Shown: positions 1 through 9,119 of the stretch, in pieces
Layout: each line of letters starts with the position of its first letter
Numbering within the stretch: the first letter of the stretch is position 1
NCBI GenBank assembly: GCA_025964685.1
Contig: JAOPYG010000303.1
Location: forward strand, 1 to 50,758
Direction of reading: 5' to 3'
DNA from: Actinoallomurus sp.
GTDB taxonomy: Bacteria; Actinomycetota; Actinomycetes; Streptosporangiales; Streptosporangiaceae
Length of the DNA: 50,758 bases
Notes under the pieces: model-generated
The model's database searches: none
Seen by the model: only the letters and a program-made list of their open reading frames with translations
Told to the model about the DNA's origin: nothing
Translations under genes and position numbers: made by a program

Positions 1-390
1 ATCGACCGGATGGTCGACATCTTCATCCGACGGCTGCAGATCAAGGCGACCTCTCCGCACCAGAAGGTCTCTGAGCTGTCCAGCGGTAACCAGCAGAAGG
101 TGCTGCTGGCCCGCTGGCTGGCCATGCGGCCGAAGGTCCTCCTGCTCGACGAACCCACCCGGGGCATCGACGTCGGCGCCAAGGCCGAGCTGCAGGACCT
201 CCTGGACGAGCTGGCCGTCAACGGCCTGGCCATCCTGCTGATCTCCTCGGACCTGGAGGAGCTCGTCAGCGGCTGCGACCGCGTCGTCGTCCTGCGCGAC
301 GGCGCGGTCGCGGCCGAGCTGACCGGGCTCGATGTCACCGAGGAGGGCATCATCGCCGCGATGGCCTCGGCGGGCACGGTCAGCCGCTGA
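1..390 (+). CDS. Sugar ABC transporter ATP-binding protein, C-terminal part (5' end outside window)
   Basis: The reading frame is open from base 1, so the gene starts upstream; about 129 residues are visible. They form the end of the second nucleotide-binding domain of an RbsA/YtfR-type double ATPase, which energises sugar import at the inner face of the membrane. Visible are the signature region LSSGNQQKV, Walker [14 protein letters not shown] and the ISSDLEEL switch region. The signature reads LSSG where the family, including the paralogue at 6631-8148, has LSGG. The remaining sequence is closely similar to that paralogue, so two related importers flank the GH127/GH2 pair. No permease follows: the next gene is convergent and overlaps this one by 11 bases, so any partners must lie upstream. 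Confidence 0.9.
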   Translation: MDRMVDIFIRRLQIKATSPHQKVSELSSGNQQKVLLARWLAMRPKVLLLDEPTRGIDVGAKAELQDLLDELAVNGLAILLISSDLEELVSGCDRVVVLRDGAVAAELTGLDVTEEGIIAAMASAGTVSR

Positions 391-2827
391 TCCGCCATTC
401 GAGGATGCCGCCGGAGACGCCGCCGCCGAGCTGCGCCTCCAGCCGGAACGCGCTCGCCCGTACGGACGTGAAGGTGGTCCGGTTGTCGGTGTCGCGCGCG
501 GTGCCGTACGCCGACGGGTTCTCGACCGGCCGCCACGTCTCCCCGTCCCGGTACAGCAGGCGCCACGAGACCGGCACCCGGCACTGCCCCTGCCCGGTGT
601 CGTCGAACCAGTAGACCTCGGTGGCGGAGGCCGTGATCGGCTCCGGGTACTCGTACCCGACCCACTCGGTGCCACCGGTGTGGTCCCACCACGTGAACCG
701 CGGGACCGACTGGTCATGGGAGCTCGCGGGCGAGATGCCGTCGTACAGCGCCTCGACCGTGTCGCCCGACCAGACGTGGGAGGCCGTGGCGATCGGCGGG
801 AGCATCCAGTCATGCGCGTCGGGCCCGTGGCCGATCACCGGGAACGCCGTGATCCGCAGCCGCGCCGCTCCCATCGGGATGAGCGTGACCGTCTCCGGCG
901 GCTCGGCGGACCGCGCCGGGCTGTCCTGCAGCGGCCGTACGACGTTCTCTTCGTCGGCCCGCCAGTTGACGATGCGGCGGGCCTTCGCGCGCAGCTCGAC
1001 CGGGACGCCCCGGCGCGTGAACGGGTTCCCGGTCGCCGTACGGCGCCGGAGGGTGAAGGACGCGCCGTCGAGGCCGTAGTTCCACGGCGACCCGGCGGTG
1101 ACCTCGTACTCCGGCCAGGCCGTGGTGCCCGCGAACCGCCGCCAGTTCTCTTCGATCGCCAGCGAGAAGGTCACCGGGCCGTGCGCGACGGAGACCGCCC
1201 CGCGGTCCCACGTACGGGTGGTGGTGCGCATCGGCAGCCGCAGCTCGACACGGTCGCCGGACCGCCAGGTGCGCTCGACGACGGCGTAGCAGGGCGGGGC
1301 CGCGGTGAACGGGAGAGCCTCGCCGTTCACCCGCAGCGACGGCGCGTCGCACCAGCCGGGGATCCGCAGATAGAGCGGGAACGCGACCGGCCGAGACGCG
1401 GAGATCCGCAGCGTGACGGTCTCCTCGAACGGGTAGCCGGTGTCCTCGGTGACGGTCACCGTCGTGCCGTCGCCGACCTTGGCCGTCACCTCCGAGGCGG
1501 CGTACATCGAGGCGCACAGGCCGGAGTCGTAGGTCGCGAGCCACAGCTCCTCGGCGTAGTACGGCCAGCCCATGCCGTAGTTGTGCGGGCAGCAGCGGTA
1601 CTGGTGGATGCCCGGCTTGTACGCCTGCATGGCGAAGGAGTTCTGGAACTGGCCGTGGGTCTTGGCGACGTCGTCGAGCCGGACGCTGTTCGCGCTGGTG
1701 ATGTAGTGGGTGCCCTTCTGGGCGGGGTCGAAGGCCGCCGGCAGGGAGTTGATCGCGATCTCCTCGCACCGGTCGGCCCAGACCGGGTCGCCGGTGATCC
1801 GCGTCAGCAGCTCGAAGCTGTGCATGAACTCCACGAACCCGCAGGTCTCAAAGCCCTGCCGGGGATCGGTGTAGTGCGGCCGGCAGTTCTCATCGCCGGC
1901 GAACCCGCCGCCGGGGAACCGGCCGTACGTGCCCATCACGGTGGCGTAGTCGCGGTAGGTGGCCTCGCGCAGCGCCGGGTCCCCGGCGAGCACGCCGTAC
2001 TGCAGTGGTTCGCGGAAGCCCTGGGCGAGGTTGACGTTGTGCCAGGTCGGGATGCCCGCCGTGTAGTCGGCCGAGCCGCTGTGGATCTTGCGCACCAGGT
2101 CGAGCAGCCAGCCCTCGCCCGTGCGGTTGTAGGCCCAGTAGATGCTGTCGATCGTGTCGCCCCACCGGAACGCGCCCCAGCCGCGCTTGAACACCGCGGC
2201 CGGCTGGGCGTTCTGGAACCCGAAGTACCGGGTCAGGAACGGCGTGATCCGGGTGTCGCCGGTGGCGTCCGCGTACGAGCGCAGCGCGTCCAGCACCGGC
2301 ATGTGCGGCCAGAAGTCCGGGCCGCCCTCCAGCGACGTGCGCAGCGACGCCGGACCGAACCACCCGTCCGGCCGCTGCGCGGCGAGGATGCCGTCGACCC
2401 ACCGGCCGGTCAGGTCGCGCACCCGCTTGTCGCCGGTGACCAGGCCCAGGTCGGTGAAGCCGCGCAGCCAGTACGGCAGCTCCTCCCAGCCCTCCTTGGC
2501 CGGGTCGACCCAGCCGTTGGTCTCGTACACCAGGTAGTCCGACACCTCGGGCATGCGCCCGTTCAGGCCCTCGACCTGCAGGTCGAGCTGTCGGCGCACC
2601 CAGCCCTTCGGCCGTACGCTGCCGGGCGGCAGCCGGAGGAACGGCTCGGGCCGCAGCGGCGCCCGGTTCGGCGTGTAGTGGCCACCGGCAGCGGCCGCCT
2701 CGGCCGTGCGGACCACCCGTACGGTGCCCTGCGCAGCGACCGCGCCGGCGGGGCGGGCCATGGACTCCCCGACCAGGGCGCCGCCGCCGACCGCGAGGCC
2801 GCGCCGGAGAAAGCTTCGACGTTCCAC
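380..2827 (-). CDS. Tat-exported GH127 (DUF1680) beta-L-arabinofuranosidase-like protein
   Basis: Predicted secreted retaining glycosidase of family GH127, about 815 residues, releasing beta-L-arabinofuranose. Start chosen is GTG at 2827 with GGGAG about six bases upstream; it gives an N-terminus VERRSFLRRG plus hydrophobic stretch, a Tat-type signal. A longer frame to 2992 would run into the neighbouring gene. The zinc-thiolate site of the family is recognisable: ETC at residues 327-329 and CC at 412-413 (in RCCPHNYGMGWP) match the Glu/Cys/Cys-Cys ligands of characterised members, and Glu313 in GDENC is a candidate acid/base. A C-terminal beta-rich region follows. It lies 58 bases downstream of the GH2 gene on the same strand and is probably cotranscribed with it. 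Substrate is inferred from family only. Confidence 0.88.
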   Translation of the reverse strand: MERRSFLRRGLAVGGGALVGESMARPAGAVAAQGTVRVVRTAEAAAAGGHYTPNRAPLRPEPFLRLPPGSVRPKGWVRRQLDLQVEGLNGRMPEVSDYLVYETNGWVDPAKEGWEELPYWLRGFTDLGLVTGDKRVRDLTGRWVDGILAAQRPDGWFGPASLRTSLEGGPDFWPHMPVLDALRSYADATGDTRITPFLTRYFGFQNAQPAAVFKRGWGAFRWGDTIDSIYWAYNRTGEGWLLDLVRKIHSGSADYTAGIPTWHNVNLAQGFREPLQYGVLAGDPALREATYRDYATVMGTYGRFPGGGFAGDENCRPHYTDPRQGFETCGFVEFMHSFELLTRITGDPVWADRCEEIAINSLPAAFDPAQKGTHYITSANSVRLDDVAKTHGQFQNSFAMQAYKPGIHQYRCCPHNYGMGWPYYAEELWLATYDSGLCASMYAASEVTAKVGDGTTVTVTEDTGYPFEETVTLRISASRPVAFPLYLRIPGWCDAPSLRVNGEALPFTAAPPCYAVVERTWRSGDRVELRLPMRTTTRTWDRGAVSVAHGPVTFSLAIEENWRRFAGTTAWPEYEVTAGSPWNYGLDGASFTLRRRTATGNPFTRRGVPVELRAKARRIVNWRADEENVVRPLQDSPARSAEPPETVTLIPMGAARLRITAFPVIGHGPDAHDWMLPPIATASHVWSGDTVEALYDGISPASSHDQSVPRFTWWDHTGGTEWVGYEYPEPITASATEVYWFDDTGQGQCRVPVSWRLLYRDGETWRPVENPSAYGTARDTDNRTTFTSVRASAFRLEAQLGGGVSGGILEWRISG

Positions 2828-2885
2828 GTGAACTCCCTGGGGGGCGGGGGAGGGGCCACCCCGAGGCGGCCCCTCCCGCGGATCT

Positions 2886-5393
2886 CTACTTTCCGGACTG
2901 GTAGAGCTGACCGGCCTCGTCCGCCGACAGGGCGCGGTCGTAGACGTGCACCTGGTCGATGGCGCCGGGCCAGTAGTCGACCGGGTTGCCACCGAACCGG
3001 CCGCGGCCGATCACGGTGTGACCCGTGGACGCGTCGCCGAGGCAGGCCGGCGCGGTGCCGGCCTTCTGGCCGTTCACATAGAGGGAGAGGGTGCCGCTCG
3101 CGGCGTCGCGGACGCCGACGAGGTGGTACCACTGCCCGGTCTGCGGCGCGGTGGGCGCGAGCGCCCGTACGCCGGCGAAGCTGAACGCGAACCGGTTGTC
3201 CGCGCCGGAGTACTGCAGGAAGAACGCGCTGTTGCTGTCACCGTCCTGGCTGACCGCGGTGGCGAACGACCCGAGCCGGTCGAGCTTCACCCAGGCGGAG
3301 ACGCTGTAGTTCCCGGTCGTGTCCAGGATCGCCGCGCCCGTGTCGGCGTACTGGTTCGAGCCGTTGAACTGCAGCGCGGACCCAGAATGCCCGGCCGTCC
3401 ACGCGGGACCGTTCACGAGCGTCGCGTCGTGCTTGCCCGCGCCGTCCTTGGCGACCGTGCCGCTGCCCTCATCGAGCGGGTAGAAGCTCACGCCGTCGAG
3501 TCCGGGCGTGCCCGGCGGGTAGGTCGTCCCGCCGCCGCTGCCGACCGAGCCCGACGCGTTGATGAGCGCGAGGTTCGCGGCGCGCACCTGGTCGGCGCCG
3601 GGCTTGAGGACCCTGCGGTCGTAGGTGTAGATGCCGTTGAGCTCGTCCTCGACGTCGGTGATCTGCGTGTAGACCGACGCCGAGACTCCGCACCGCTTCT
3701 CGACCTGCAGCAGCTGGCCCTGCAGCTCGGTGTAGCGGCGGGTCAGGGTGGCCGCGTCCGGCTCCATCTCGTATGCGAAGCCGTTCGCCGGGTCGAACAT
3801 GTGGCCGTCGACCTTGAGGCCGAGCCCGCCGTACTCGCCGTCCACGGCCGCCCGGCCGCCCTGCTGGGTGGGCGTGCCCGGCCCGACGTAGGTGTGGTTG
3901 TCGTAGAGGTCGCCCTCGCCGTTGTCGGGCAGCGAGTCGCAGCAGTTGACGCCGCTGTCCGCGTTGACCAGACGGCTGGGGTCCCACGACTTGATCTCGC
4001 TCACGATGCGGCCGGGCTCGTACTCGCCCCAGCCCTCGTTGAAGGGCACCCAGGTGACGATGGACGGGTGGCTGAGGTGCTGGTCGACGAGCGCGTGCAG
4101 CTGGGTCTCGAACTGCGCCTTCACAGTGGGGGGCGGCGTGTGCGAGGCGAACGTCGATGGCATGTCCTGCCAGACGAGCAGGCCGAGCCGGTCCGCCCAG
4201 TAGTACCAGCGGTCGGGTTCGACCTTGACGTGCTTGCGGACCATGTTGAAGCCGAGCTGTTTGTGCGCCTCCAGGTCGAAGCGCAGCGCGGCGTCGGTCG
4301 GCGCGGTGTAGATGCCGTCCGGCCAGAACCCCTGGTCGAGCGTGCCGACCTGCATGAGGAACTTGCCGTTGAGGAGCGTCCGCACCTTGCCGTCCGGGCC
4401 CTTGCCGAGGCTGATCGAGCGCATCCCGAAGTACGAGCCCGCCTGGTCGACGCTCCGGTGCCGGTCCAGGATCCGGACCTTCAGCGTGTACAGGTACGGG
4501 TCGTCGGGGGTCCACAGATGGGCGTGGGGTAGGGGCAGCTTGAGCTCGGTGCCGGCCCGGCCGGTGACCTTCCCGACCTTGCGGTGCCCGGCGTACGCGG
4601 TGGCCTCGACGGTCTGCGAAGTGACGCCGGAGGCGCGGACGGTCAGCCGGAGCGCCTTGGCGGCCAGGTCGGGCGTCGCGTCGAGCCGGTCGATGTGCGC
4701 GGCGGCCACCGGCTCCATCCACACGGTCTGCCAGATGCCCGAGGACGGGGTGTAGAAGATGCCGTCCCCGGCCCGGCGCTGTTTGCCGACCGGCTGGCCG
4801 CCGATGTCGGTCGTGTCGTCGACGCCGACGAGGACCTCCTGCGGTCCGGCGCCCTTCAGTGCGGGGGTGACGTCGGCGGTGAAGGAGTCATAGCCGCCGG
4901 TGTGCGTCGCGACCCTGACGCCGTTGACGTAGACGGCGGCCTGGTAGTCCACGGCCTGGAAGTGCAGCAGCAGACGGTCGCCGTGCCAGGAGCGCGGCAC
5001 GGTGAACGTCCGGCGGTACCACATGTGGTCGACGTGCTTCTGGATCCCGGACAGCGCGGACTCCACCGGGTACGGCACGAGGATCCGGTCCGCCAGGTCC
5101 TTGCCCGTCGGCGGCGTTTCGCCGGCGGCGGTGGCCTCGGCGAACTGCCAGGTGCCGTTGAGGTTCTGCCAGCGGGAGCGGGTCAGCTGCGGGCGCGGGT
5201 AGTCCGGCAGGGCGTTCGTGGGGGAGACCTGGCTCGTCCAGGGCGTGGTCAGCTGGGTCTGGGCCTTCGGGTCGGGCGTGGCCGACGCGGCTCCCGTCGG
5301 CACGAGGAAGGCGGCGAGCAGCGCGAGGGCGAGGCCGATGACGGTGGCCGGGCCACGGGGGCGGGCTCTTCGGGGGGATCGCAGCGCGTACAA
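2886..5393 (-). CDS. Secreted GH2-family glycosidase with C-terminal LamG/ConA-like domain
   Basis: About 835 residues. A Sec signal peptide (hydrophobic core around 17-33, cleavage near ASA at 36-38) precedes a GH2 sugar-binding jelly roll, an immunoglobulin-like domain and a TIM barrel. The likely acid/base is the Glu of FNEGWGE near residue 451 and the nucleophile the Glu of DGEYGG near 519. From about residue 634 (FYPLDEGSG) to the end is a LamG/concanavalin-like fold with NYSVSAWVKL, probably for polysaccharide binding. Family members include beta-galactosidases and related enzymes; the substrate cannot be told from sequence, but the neighbouring GH127 gene suggests an arabinose- or galactose-containing polymer. 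The start is a TTG with GGGAG seven bases upstream. It diverges from the YtfQ-like gene. Confidence 0.85.
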   Translation of the reverse strand: MYALRSPRRARPRGPATVIGLALALLAAFLVPTGAASATPDPKAQTQLTTPWTSQVSPTNALPDYPRPQLTRSRWQNLNGTWQFAEATAAGETPPTGKDLADRILVPYPVESALSGIQKHVDHMWYRRTFTVPRSWHGDRLLLHFQAVDYQAAVYVNGVRVATHTGGYDSFTADVTPALKGAGPQEVLVGVDDTTDIGGQPVGKQRRAGDGIFYTPSSGIWQTVWMEPVAAAHIDRLDATPDLAAKALRLTVRASGVTSQTVEATAYAGHRKVGKVTGRAGTELKLPLPHAHLWTPDDPYLYTLKVRILDRHRSVDQAGSYFGMRSISLGKGPDGKVRTLLNGKFLMQVGTLDQGFWPDGIYTAPTDAALRFDLEAHKQLGFNMVRKHVKVEPDRWYYWADRLGLLVWQDMPSTFASHTPPPTVKAQFETQLHALVDQHLSHPSIVTWVPFNEGWGEYEPGRIVSEIKSWDPSRLVNADSGVNCCDSLPDNGEGDLYDNHTYVGPGTPTQQGGRAAVDGEYGGLGLKVDGHMFDPANGFAYEMEPDAATLTRRYTELQGQLLQVEKRCGVSASVYTQITDVEDELNGIYTYDRRVLKPGADQVRAANLALINASGSVGSGGGTTYPPGTPGLDGVSFYPLDEGSGTVAKDGAGKHDATLVNGPAWTAGHSGSALQFNGSNQYADTGAAILDTTGNYSVSAWVKLDRLGSFATAVSQDGDSNSAFFLQYSGADNRFAFSFAGVRALAPTAPQTGQWYHLVGVRDAASGTLSLYVNGQKAGTAPACLGDASTGHTVIGRGRFGGNPVDYWPGAIDQVHVYDRALSADEAGQLYQSGK

Positions 5394-5475
5394 GTACGGG
5401 CTCCCATCTGCGCGGGGCGGAGGCTGTCGGAGACGGCCTCAGCATGAGCGCCCGTGACCACAATTGCAATAATCA

Positions 5476-5514
5476 GATCGTTGTTGACAGAACACGATCA
5501 GGGGTGGCTCAATA
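5476..5514 (+). promoter_or_regulatory. Candidate promoter and palindromic operator between GH2 gene and importer
   Basis: GATCGT (5476-5481) and ACGATC (5494-5499) are perfect inverted repeats separated by 12 bases. A consensus -35 TTGACA (5484-5489) lies inside the palindrome, and a poor -10 (CTCAAT, 5508-5513) follows at 18 bases. A short perfect palindrome ATTGCAAT (5463-5470) sits just upstream. Placement in the only divergent gap suggests one regulator controls both the glycosidase pair and the importer; that regulator is not in the window. Confidence 0.5.
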
Positions 5515-5551
5515 CGGGTGCCTTCATCCCACCTTCGGGAAGGATCCGCCC

Positions 5552-6628
5552 ATGACCGTCCCCTCGCGCAGCGGCGTGCGTGCCGCCGCGCTCGTCGCCG
5601 TGCTGACCGTCGCCGCCGCCGGTTGCGCCAAGTCAGAGAACGACAAGCAGGCCGGCGCGCAGGACACGCAGGGCCAGCAGCAGGTCGTCCAGACCCCGTC
5701 GGGGAACACCCCGTCGTGCACGATCTCCAAGTTCGGGGCGACGAAGTTCGACCTGAAGAGCGGGACGGTCGGGTTCTCCCAGTCCGAGAAGGAGGCGAAC
5801 CCGTTCCGCATCGCCGAGACCGCGTCGATCAAGTCCGAGGCGAAGAAGCTGGGCATCGGCCACCTGAAGGCGACGAACGGGCAGTCGCAGTTCAACAAGC
5901 AGATCAGTGACGTGCAGCAGCTCATCGCCCAGGGGGCGCAGGCGCTCATCATCGCGCCGCTCAACTCCGACGGCTGGGAGCCGGTGCTGCAGCAGGCCTC
6001 CGCCAAGCACATCCCGATCATCACGGTCGACCGCCAGATCAACGCCACCGCGTGCAAGGACTACGTGACGTTCATCGGGTCGAACTTCTACGAGCAGGGC
6101 AAGCGTGCGGCCGACCAGATGGTGAAGGCGCTCGGCGGGAAGGGCAAGGTCGCCGTCCTGCTCGGCGCGTCGGGCAACAACGTCACCACGGACCGGACCA
6201 ACGGCTTCAAGGACGAGCTCAAGCAGAAGGCCCCCGGGATCCAGATCACCTTCCAGCAGACCGCCGACTTCACCCGTGAGAAGGGGCAGCAGGTCACCGA
6301 GCAGCTGATCCAGAGCAACCCGGACGTGAACGGCCTCTACGCCGAGAACGACGAGATGGGCCTCGGCGCGGTGACGGCCCTCAAGGGCGCGGGCAAGAAG
6401 GCCGGCGAGATCAAGATCGTGACGGTCGACGGTACGCGGAACGCCGTGTCGCAGATCCCGAGCGGCTGGATCTCCGCGGTCGTCGAGAGCAACCCGAGGT
6501 TCGGGCCGCTCGCCTTCCAGACGCTGAGCAAGTTCCTGAACGGTGAGGCCATCCCCGACAAGGTGATCATCACCGACCGCGAGTACGACTCTTCCAACGC
6601 GAAGCAGTCCGTGTCCTCGGCGTTCTGA
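5552..6628 (+). CDS. ytfQ: Galactofuranose/arabinofuranose-type ABC substrate-binding lipoprotein (YtfQ-like)
   Basis: Periplasmic-binding-protein-like lipoprotein of 358 residues that would capture a sugar outside the cell for the importer encoded next. The start at 5552 has GGAAGG about eight bases upstream and gives a lipobox ending AAGC, with Cys25 as lipid anchor; the longer upstream frame lacks a signal peptide. The fold is LacI/RbsB-like with family features such as GFSQSEKEANPFR, GWEPVLQQA, DFTREKGQQV and YAENDEMGLGA, closest in my recollection to E. coli YtfQ, which binds galactofuranose and arabinofuranose. Gene order SBP-ATPase-permease-permease is also that of ytfQRT-yjfF. With a GH127 enzyme next door, L-arabinofuranose or a related furanose is the likely ligand; this is inference. 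Confidence 0.85.
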   Translation: MTVPSRSGVRAAALVAVLTVAAAGCAKSENDKQAGAQDTQGQQQVVQTPSGNTPSCTISKFGATKFDLKSGTVGFSQSEKEANPFRIAETASIKSEAKKLGIGHLKATNGQSQFNKQISDVQQLIAQGAQALIIAPLNSDGWEPVLQQASAKHIPIITVDRQINATACKDYVTFIGSNFYEQGKRAADQMVKALGGKGKVAVLLGASGNNVTTDRTNGFKDELKQKAPGIQITFQQTADFTREKGQQVTEQLIQSNPDVNGLYAENDEMGLGAVTALKGAGKKAGEIKIVTVDGTRNAVSQIPSGWISAVVESNPRFGPLAFQTLSKFLNGEAIPDKVIITDREYDSSNAKQSVSSAF

Positions 6629-6630
6629 CC

Positions 6631-8148
6631 GTGGCAGATCCGTTGCTCCAGGTGAGCGGCATCGTCAAGCGATTCACCGGAGTCGTCGCCCTCGACCGGG
6701 TGTCACTGGACCTGGCACCCGGCGAGGTGCACGCCCTGGTCGGCGAGAACGGCGCCGGCAAGTCCACGCTGATCAAAGTGATCACGGGCGTCTACTCGCC
6801 GGACGAGGGTGAGGTACGCCTGGGCGGCCGGCGCGTCGAGTTCGGAACCCCGCTCGACGCGCAACGCTCCGGTATCCAGGCCGTTCACCAGGAGATCGGC
6901 CTGGTGCCGTCGATGAGCGTGGCGCGCAACCTGCTCCTCGGCCGGGAACCTCGTCGCCGCTTCGGCCTCATCGACTTCGGGCGCATGCACAGCGAGGCCG
7001 CACTGACCCTCAAGTCGTACGGGATCGACGTCGACGTCCGCGAGCCGCTGCGGTCCCTGGGCCTGGGCGCACAGCAGATGATCGCGCTCGCCCGCGCGGT
7101 CTCGGTCGACGCGCGGGTCGTCGTCATGGACGAGCCCACGTCGTCCCTCGAGCCGCGCGAGGTCGACACCCTCTTCGGGGTCATCGGGCGGCTCCGTGAG
7201 CAGGGCATATCCGTGATCTATGTCAGCCATCGTCTGGACGAGCTGTACCGGATCTGCGACGGTGTCACCGTGCTGCGTGACGGCCGGGTGGTCCACCAGG
7301 GCTCGCTCGCCGAGCTGGACCGGCTGCGGCTCGTCTCCCTGATGCTCGGCCGCGACATGTCCGAGGTGCGCGCCGAGGGCGTCACCCGTTTCTCCGGCGC
7401 GCACGACGCGGACGGGGCTCCCGTCCTGGTGGCCGGTGGCCTGACCCGGCGGCACGTGCTCGACGACGTGTCGGTCGCGATCCGTCCCGGCGAGGTCGTC
7501 GGGCTCGGCGGGCTGCTCGGCGCGGGCCGTACGGAGACCGCCAAGGCCATCGCCGGCGCGCTGCAGCTCGACGGCGGGCACGTGACGGTCGCCGGGGTGA
7601 ACCTGCGCCGCGGCTCCGCGGCGGCGGCGATCAAGGCCGGGGTCGCGCTGCTGCCGGAGGACCGCAAGTCCGAGGGCATCATCCCGACCCTGTCCGTACG
7701 GGAGAACATCGCGCTCGCGGCGCTCCCCCGGCTGTCGCGCGGCGGCGTCGTCTCCGACGCGCGCATCGACCGGATCGTCGACACCTTCATGAAACGGCTG
7801 CGGATCAAGGCCGCGGGCCCGCACCAGCGCGTCGCCGAACTCTCCGGCGGCAACCAGCAGAAGGTCCTGATCGCCCGCTGGCTCGCCACCGAGCCCAGGA
7901 TCCTGCTCCTCGACGAGCCGACGCGCGGCATCGACGTCGGCGCCAAGGCCGAGGTGCAGGCACTCATCGACGAGCTCGCCTCGGAGGGTCTCGGTGTCCT
8001 CCTGATCTCCTCCGACCTGGAGGAACTCGTGGAGGGATCCGACCGTGTCGTCGTCCTGAAGGACGGCACGGTCGTCGGCGAGCTGGCCGGTGGCGACCTG
8101 ACCGAGGAAGGCATCATGTCCACGATCGCGCAGGTGGAGGACGGATGA
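6631..8148 (+). CDS. ytfR: Sugar ABC transporter ATP-binding protein (YtfR-like, two NBDs)
   Basis: A 505-residue tandem ATPase that drives the sugar importer. NBD1 carries Walker [10 protein letters not shown] (residues 38-46), the family's atypical signature LGLGAQQMIALAR and Walker B VVVMDEPTSSLEP. NBD2 has the degenerate Walker A GLLGAGRTE near 295, usual for the family, then LSGGNQQKV near 404 and [13 protein letters not shown]. The GTG start at 6631 lies two bases after the binding-protein stop, and the end overlaps the first permease by four bases, so translation is probably coupled. The C-terminal part is a close paralogue of the truncated ATPase at 1-390. Confidence 0.92.
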   Translation: MADPLLQVSGIVKRFTGVVALDRVSLDLAPGEVHALVGENGAGKSTLIKVITGVYSPDEGEVRLGGRRVEFGTPLDAQRSGIQAVHQEIGLVPSMSVARNLLLGREPRRRFGLIDFGRMHSEAALTLKSYGIDVDVREPLRSLGLGAQQMIALARAVSVDARVVVMDEPTSSLEPREVDTLFGVIGRLREQGISVIYVSHRLDELYRICDGVTVLRDGRVVHQGSLAELDRLRLVSLMLGRDMSEVRAEGVTRFSGAHDADGAPVLVAGGLTRRHVLDDVSVAIRPGEVVGLGGLLGAGRTETAKAIAGALQLDGGHVTVAGVNLRRGSAAAAIKAGVALLPEDRKSEGIIPTLSVRENIALAALPRLSRGGVVSDARIDRIVDTFMKRLRIKAAGPHQRVAELSGGNQQKVLIARWLATEPRILLLDEPTRGIDVGAKAEVQALIDELASEGLGVLLISSDLEELVEGSDRVVVLKDGTVVGELAGGDLTEEGIMSTIAQVEDG

Positions 8149-9119
8149 GCGACGCCGCCGTACCCCTCTCACGGTTCTCCCGGTTCGACCGCGGCCGGGT
8201 CCTCGCCTGGCTCCAGGACTACGGCGTGTACGCCGCGATCGCGCTGCTCATCGTGATCAACGTGGCGATCACCCCGCACTTCCTGACGCTGGAGAACCTC
8301 CGTACCCAGCTCGTCCAGGTCGCCCCGGTGGTGATCGTCTCGCTCGGCATGGCGCTGGTGATCGGAACCGAGGGCGTCGACCTGTCGGTGGGCTCGGTGA
8401 TGGCGGTCGCCACCGCGCTCCTGCCCCTCTATCTGGGGTACGGCATCGTGCCCGCGATCCTCGTCGGCCTGCTCGGCGGGGCTCTGGTCGGGCTCGTCAA
8501 CGGGTCGCTGGTGGCGTTCGTCGGCGTGCAGCCCATCGTCGCCACTCTGGCGCTGTTCGTGGGCGGCCGGGGGCTCGCCCTCGTCGTCGCGGGCGGCCAG
8601 CTGAAGGACATCCTGAACCCGTCGTTGCTGAGCCTGGGGTCGTCGAGCGTTGTGGGCGTCCCCGTGCCGGTGGTGATCGCCATCGGGTTGACGGTCGTCG
8701 TGATGGCGGTCGTCCGGCGCACGACGTTCGGCCGGCGGCTCGTCGCCATCGGCGGGAACCGCACCGCGAGCGAGCTGTCCGGCCTGCCGGTCCGGCGGAT
8801 CCTGCTGCTGGTGTACATGGCGTCGGGCCTGCTCGCCGCGGCGGCCGGCATCCTCGCCACCGCGCGGCTGCAGGCCAGCGACCCCTCCTCGCTCGGGCTC
8901 CTGATGGAGCTGTCCGCGATCACCGCGGTGGTGGTCGGCGGCACGCCGCTCACCGGCGGCCGGATCCGGGTGCTGGGCACCGTCGCGGGCGCGCTGCTGA
9001 TCCAGCTCGTACGCGCGACGCTCATCAAGCATGACCTGACGGACTCACTCGCTCAGATGGTGCAAGCAGTGATCATTCTTGCGGCCGTGTACGCCGCGCG
9101 AGGGCAGGCGGGCCGATGA
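8145..9119 (+). CDS. ytfT: Sugar ABC transporter permease (YtfT-like)
   Basis: A 324-residue integral membrane protein with about nine hydrophobic segments and the BPD_transp_2 signature GTEGVDLSVGSVMAVATALL near residues 73-92. It forms half of the translocation channel with the next gene. The ATG overlaps the ATPase stop (ATGA), and its own stop overlaps the start of the second permease in the same way, so the four genes form one tightly coupled operon. The short polar N-terminus contains no cleavable signal. Substrate specificity cannot be read from the permease and is taken from the binding protein. Confidence 0.9.
   Translation: MSDAAVPLSRFSRFDRGRVLAWLQDYGVYAAIALLIVINVAITPHFLTLENLRTQLVQVAPVVIVSLGMALVIGTEGVDLSVGSVMAVATALLPLYLGYGIVPAILVGLLGGALVGLVNGSLVAFVGVQPIVATLALFVGGRGLALVVAGGQLKDILNPSLLSLGSSSVVGVPVPVVIAIGLTVVVMAVVRRTTFGRRLVAIGGNRTASELSGLPVRRILLLVYMASGLLAAAAGILATARLQASDPSSLGLLMELSAITAVVVGGTPLTGGRIRVLGTVAGALLIQLVRATLIKHDLTDSLAQMVQAVIILAAVYAARGQAGR

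Noticed and set aside
2828..2992. Extended start of the GH127 gene at ATG 2992
   Set aside because: It would overlap the end of the GH2 gene by over 100 bases and bury the Tat signal; GTG 2827 has a proper ribosome site.
332..3184. A 950-codon open frame on the plus strand opposite the GH127 and GH2 genes
   Set aside because: It is Arg/Pro/Gly-rich with no domain, and mirrors the third-position GC of the true minus-strand genes. Recognisable glycosidases lie opposite.
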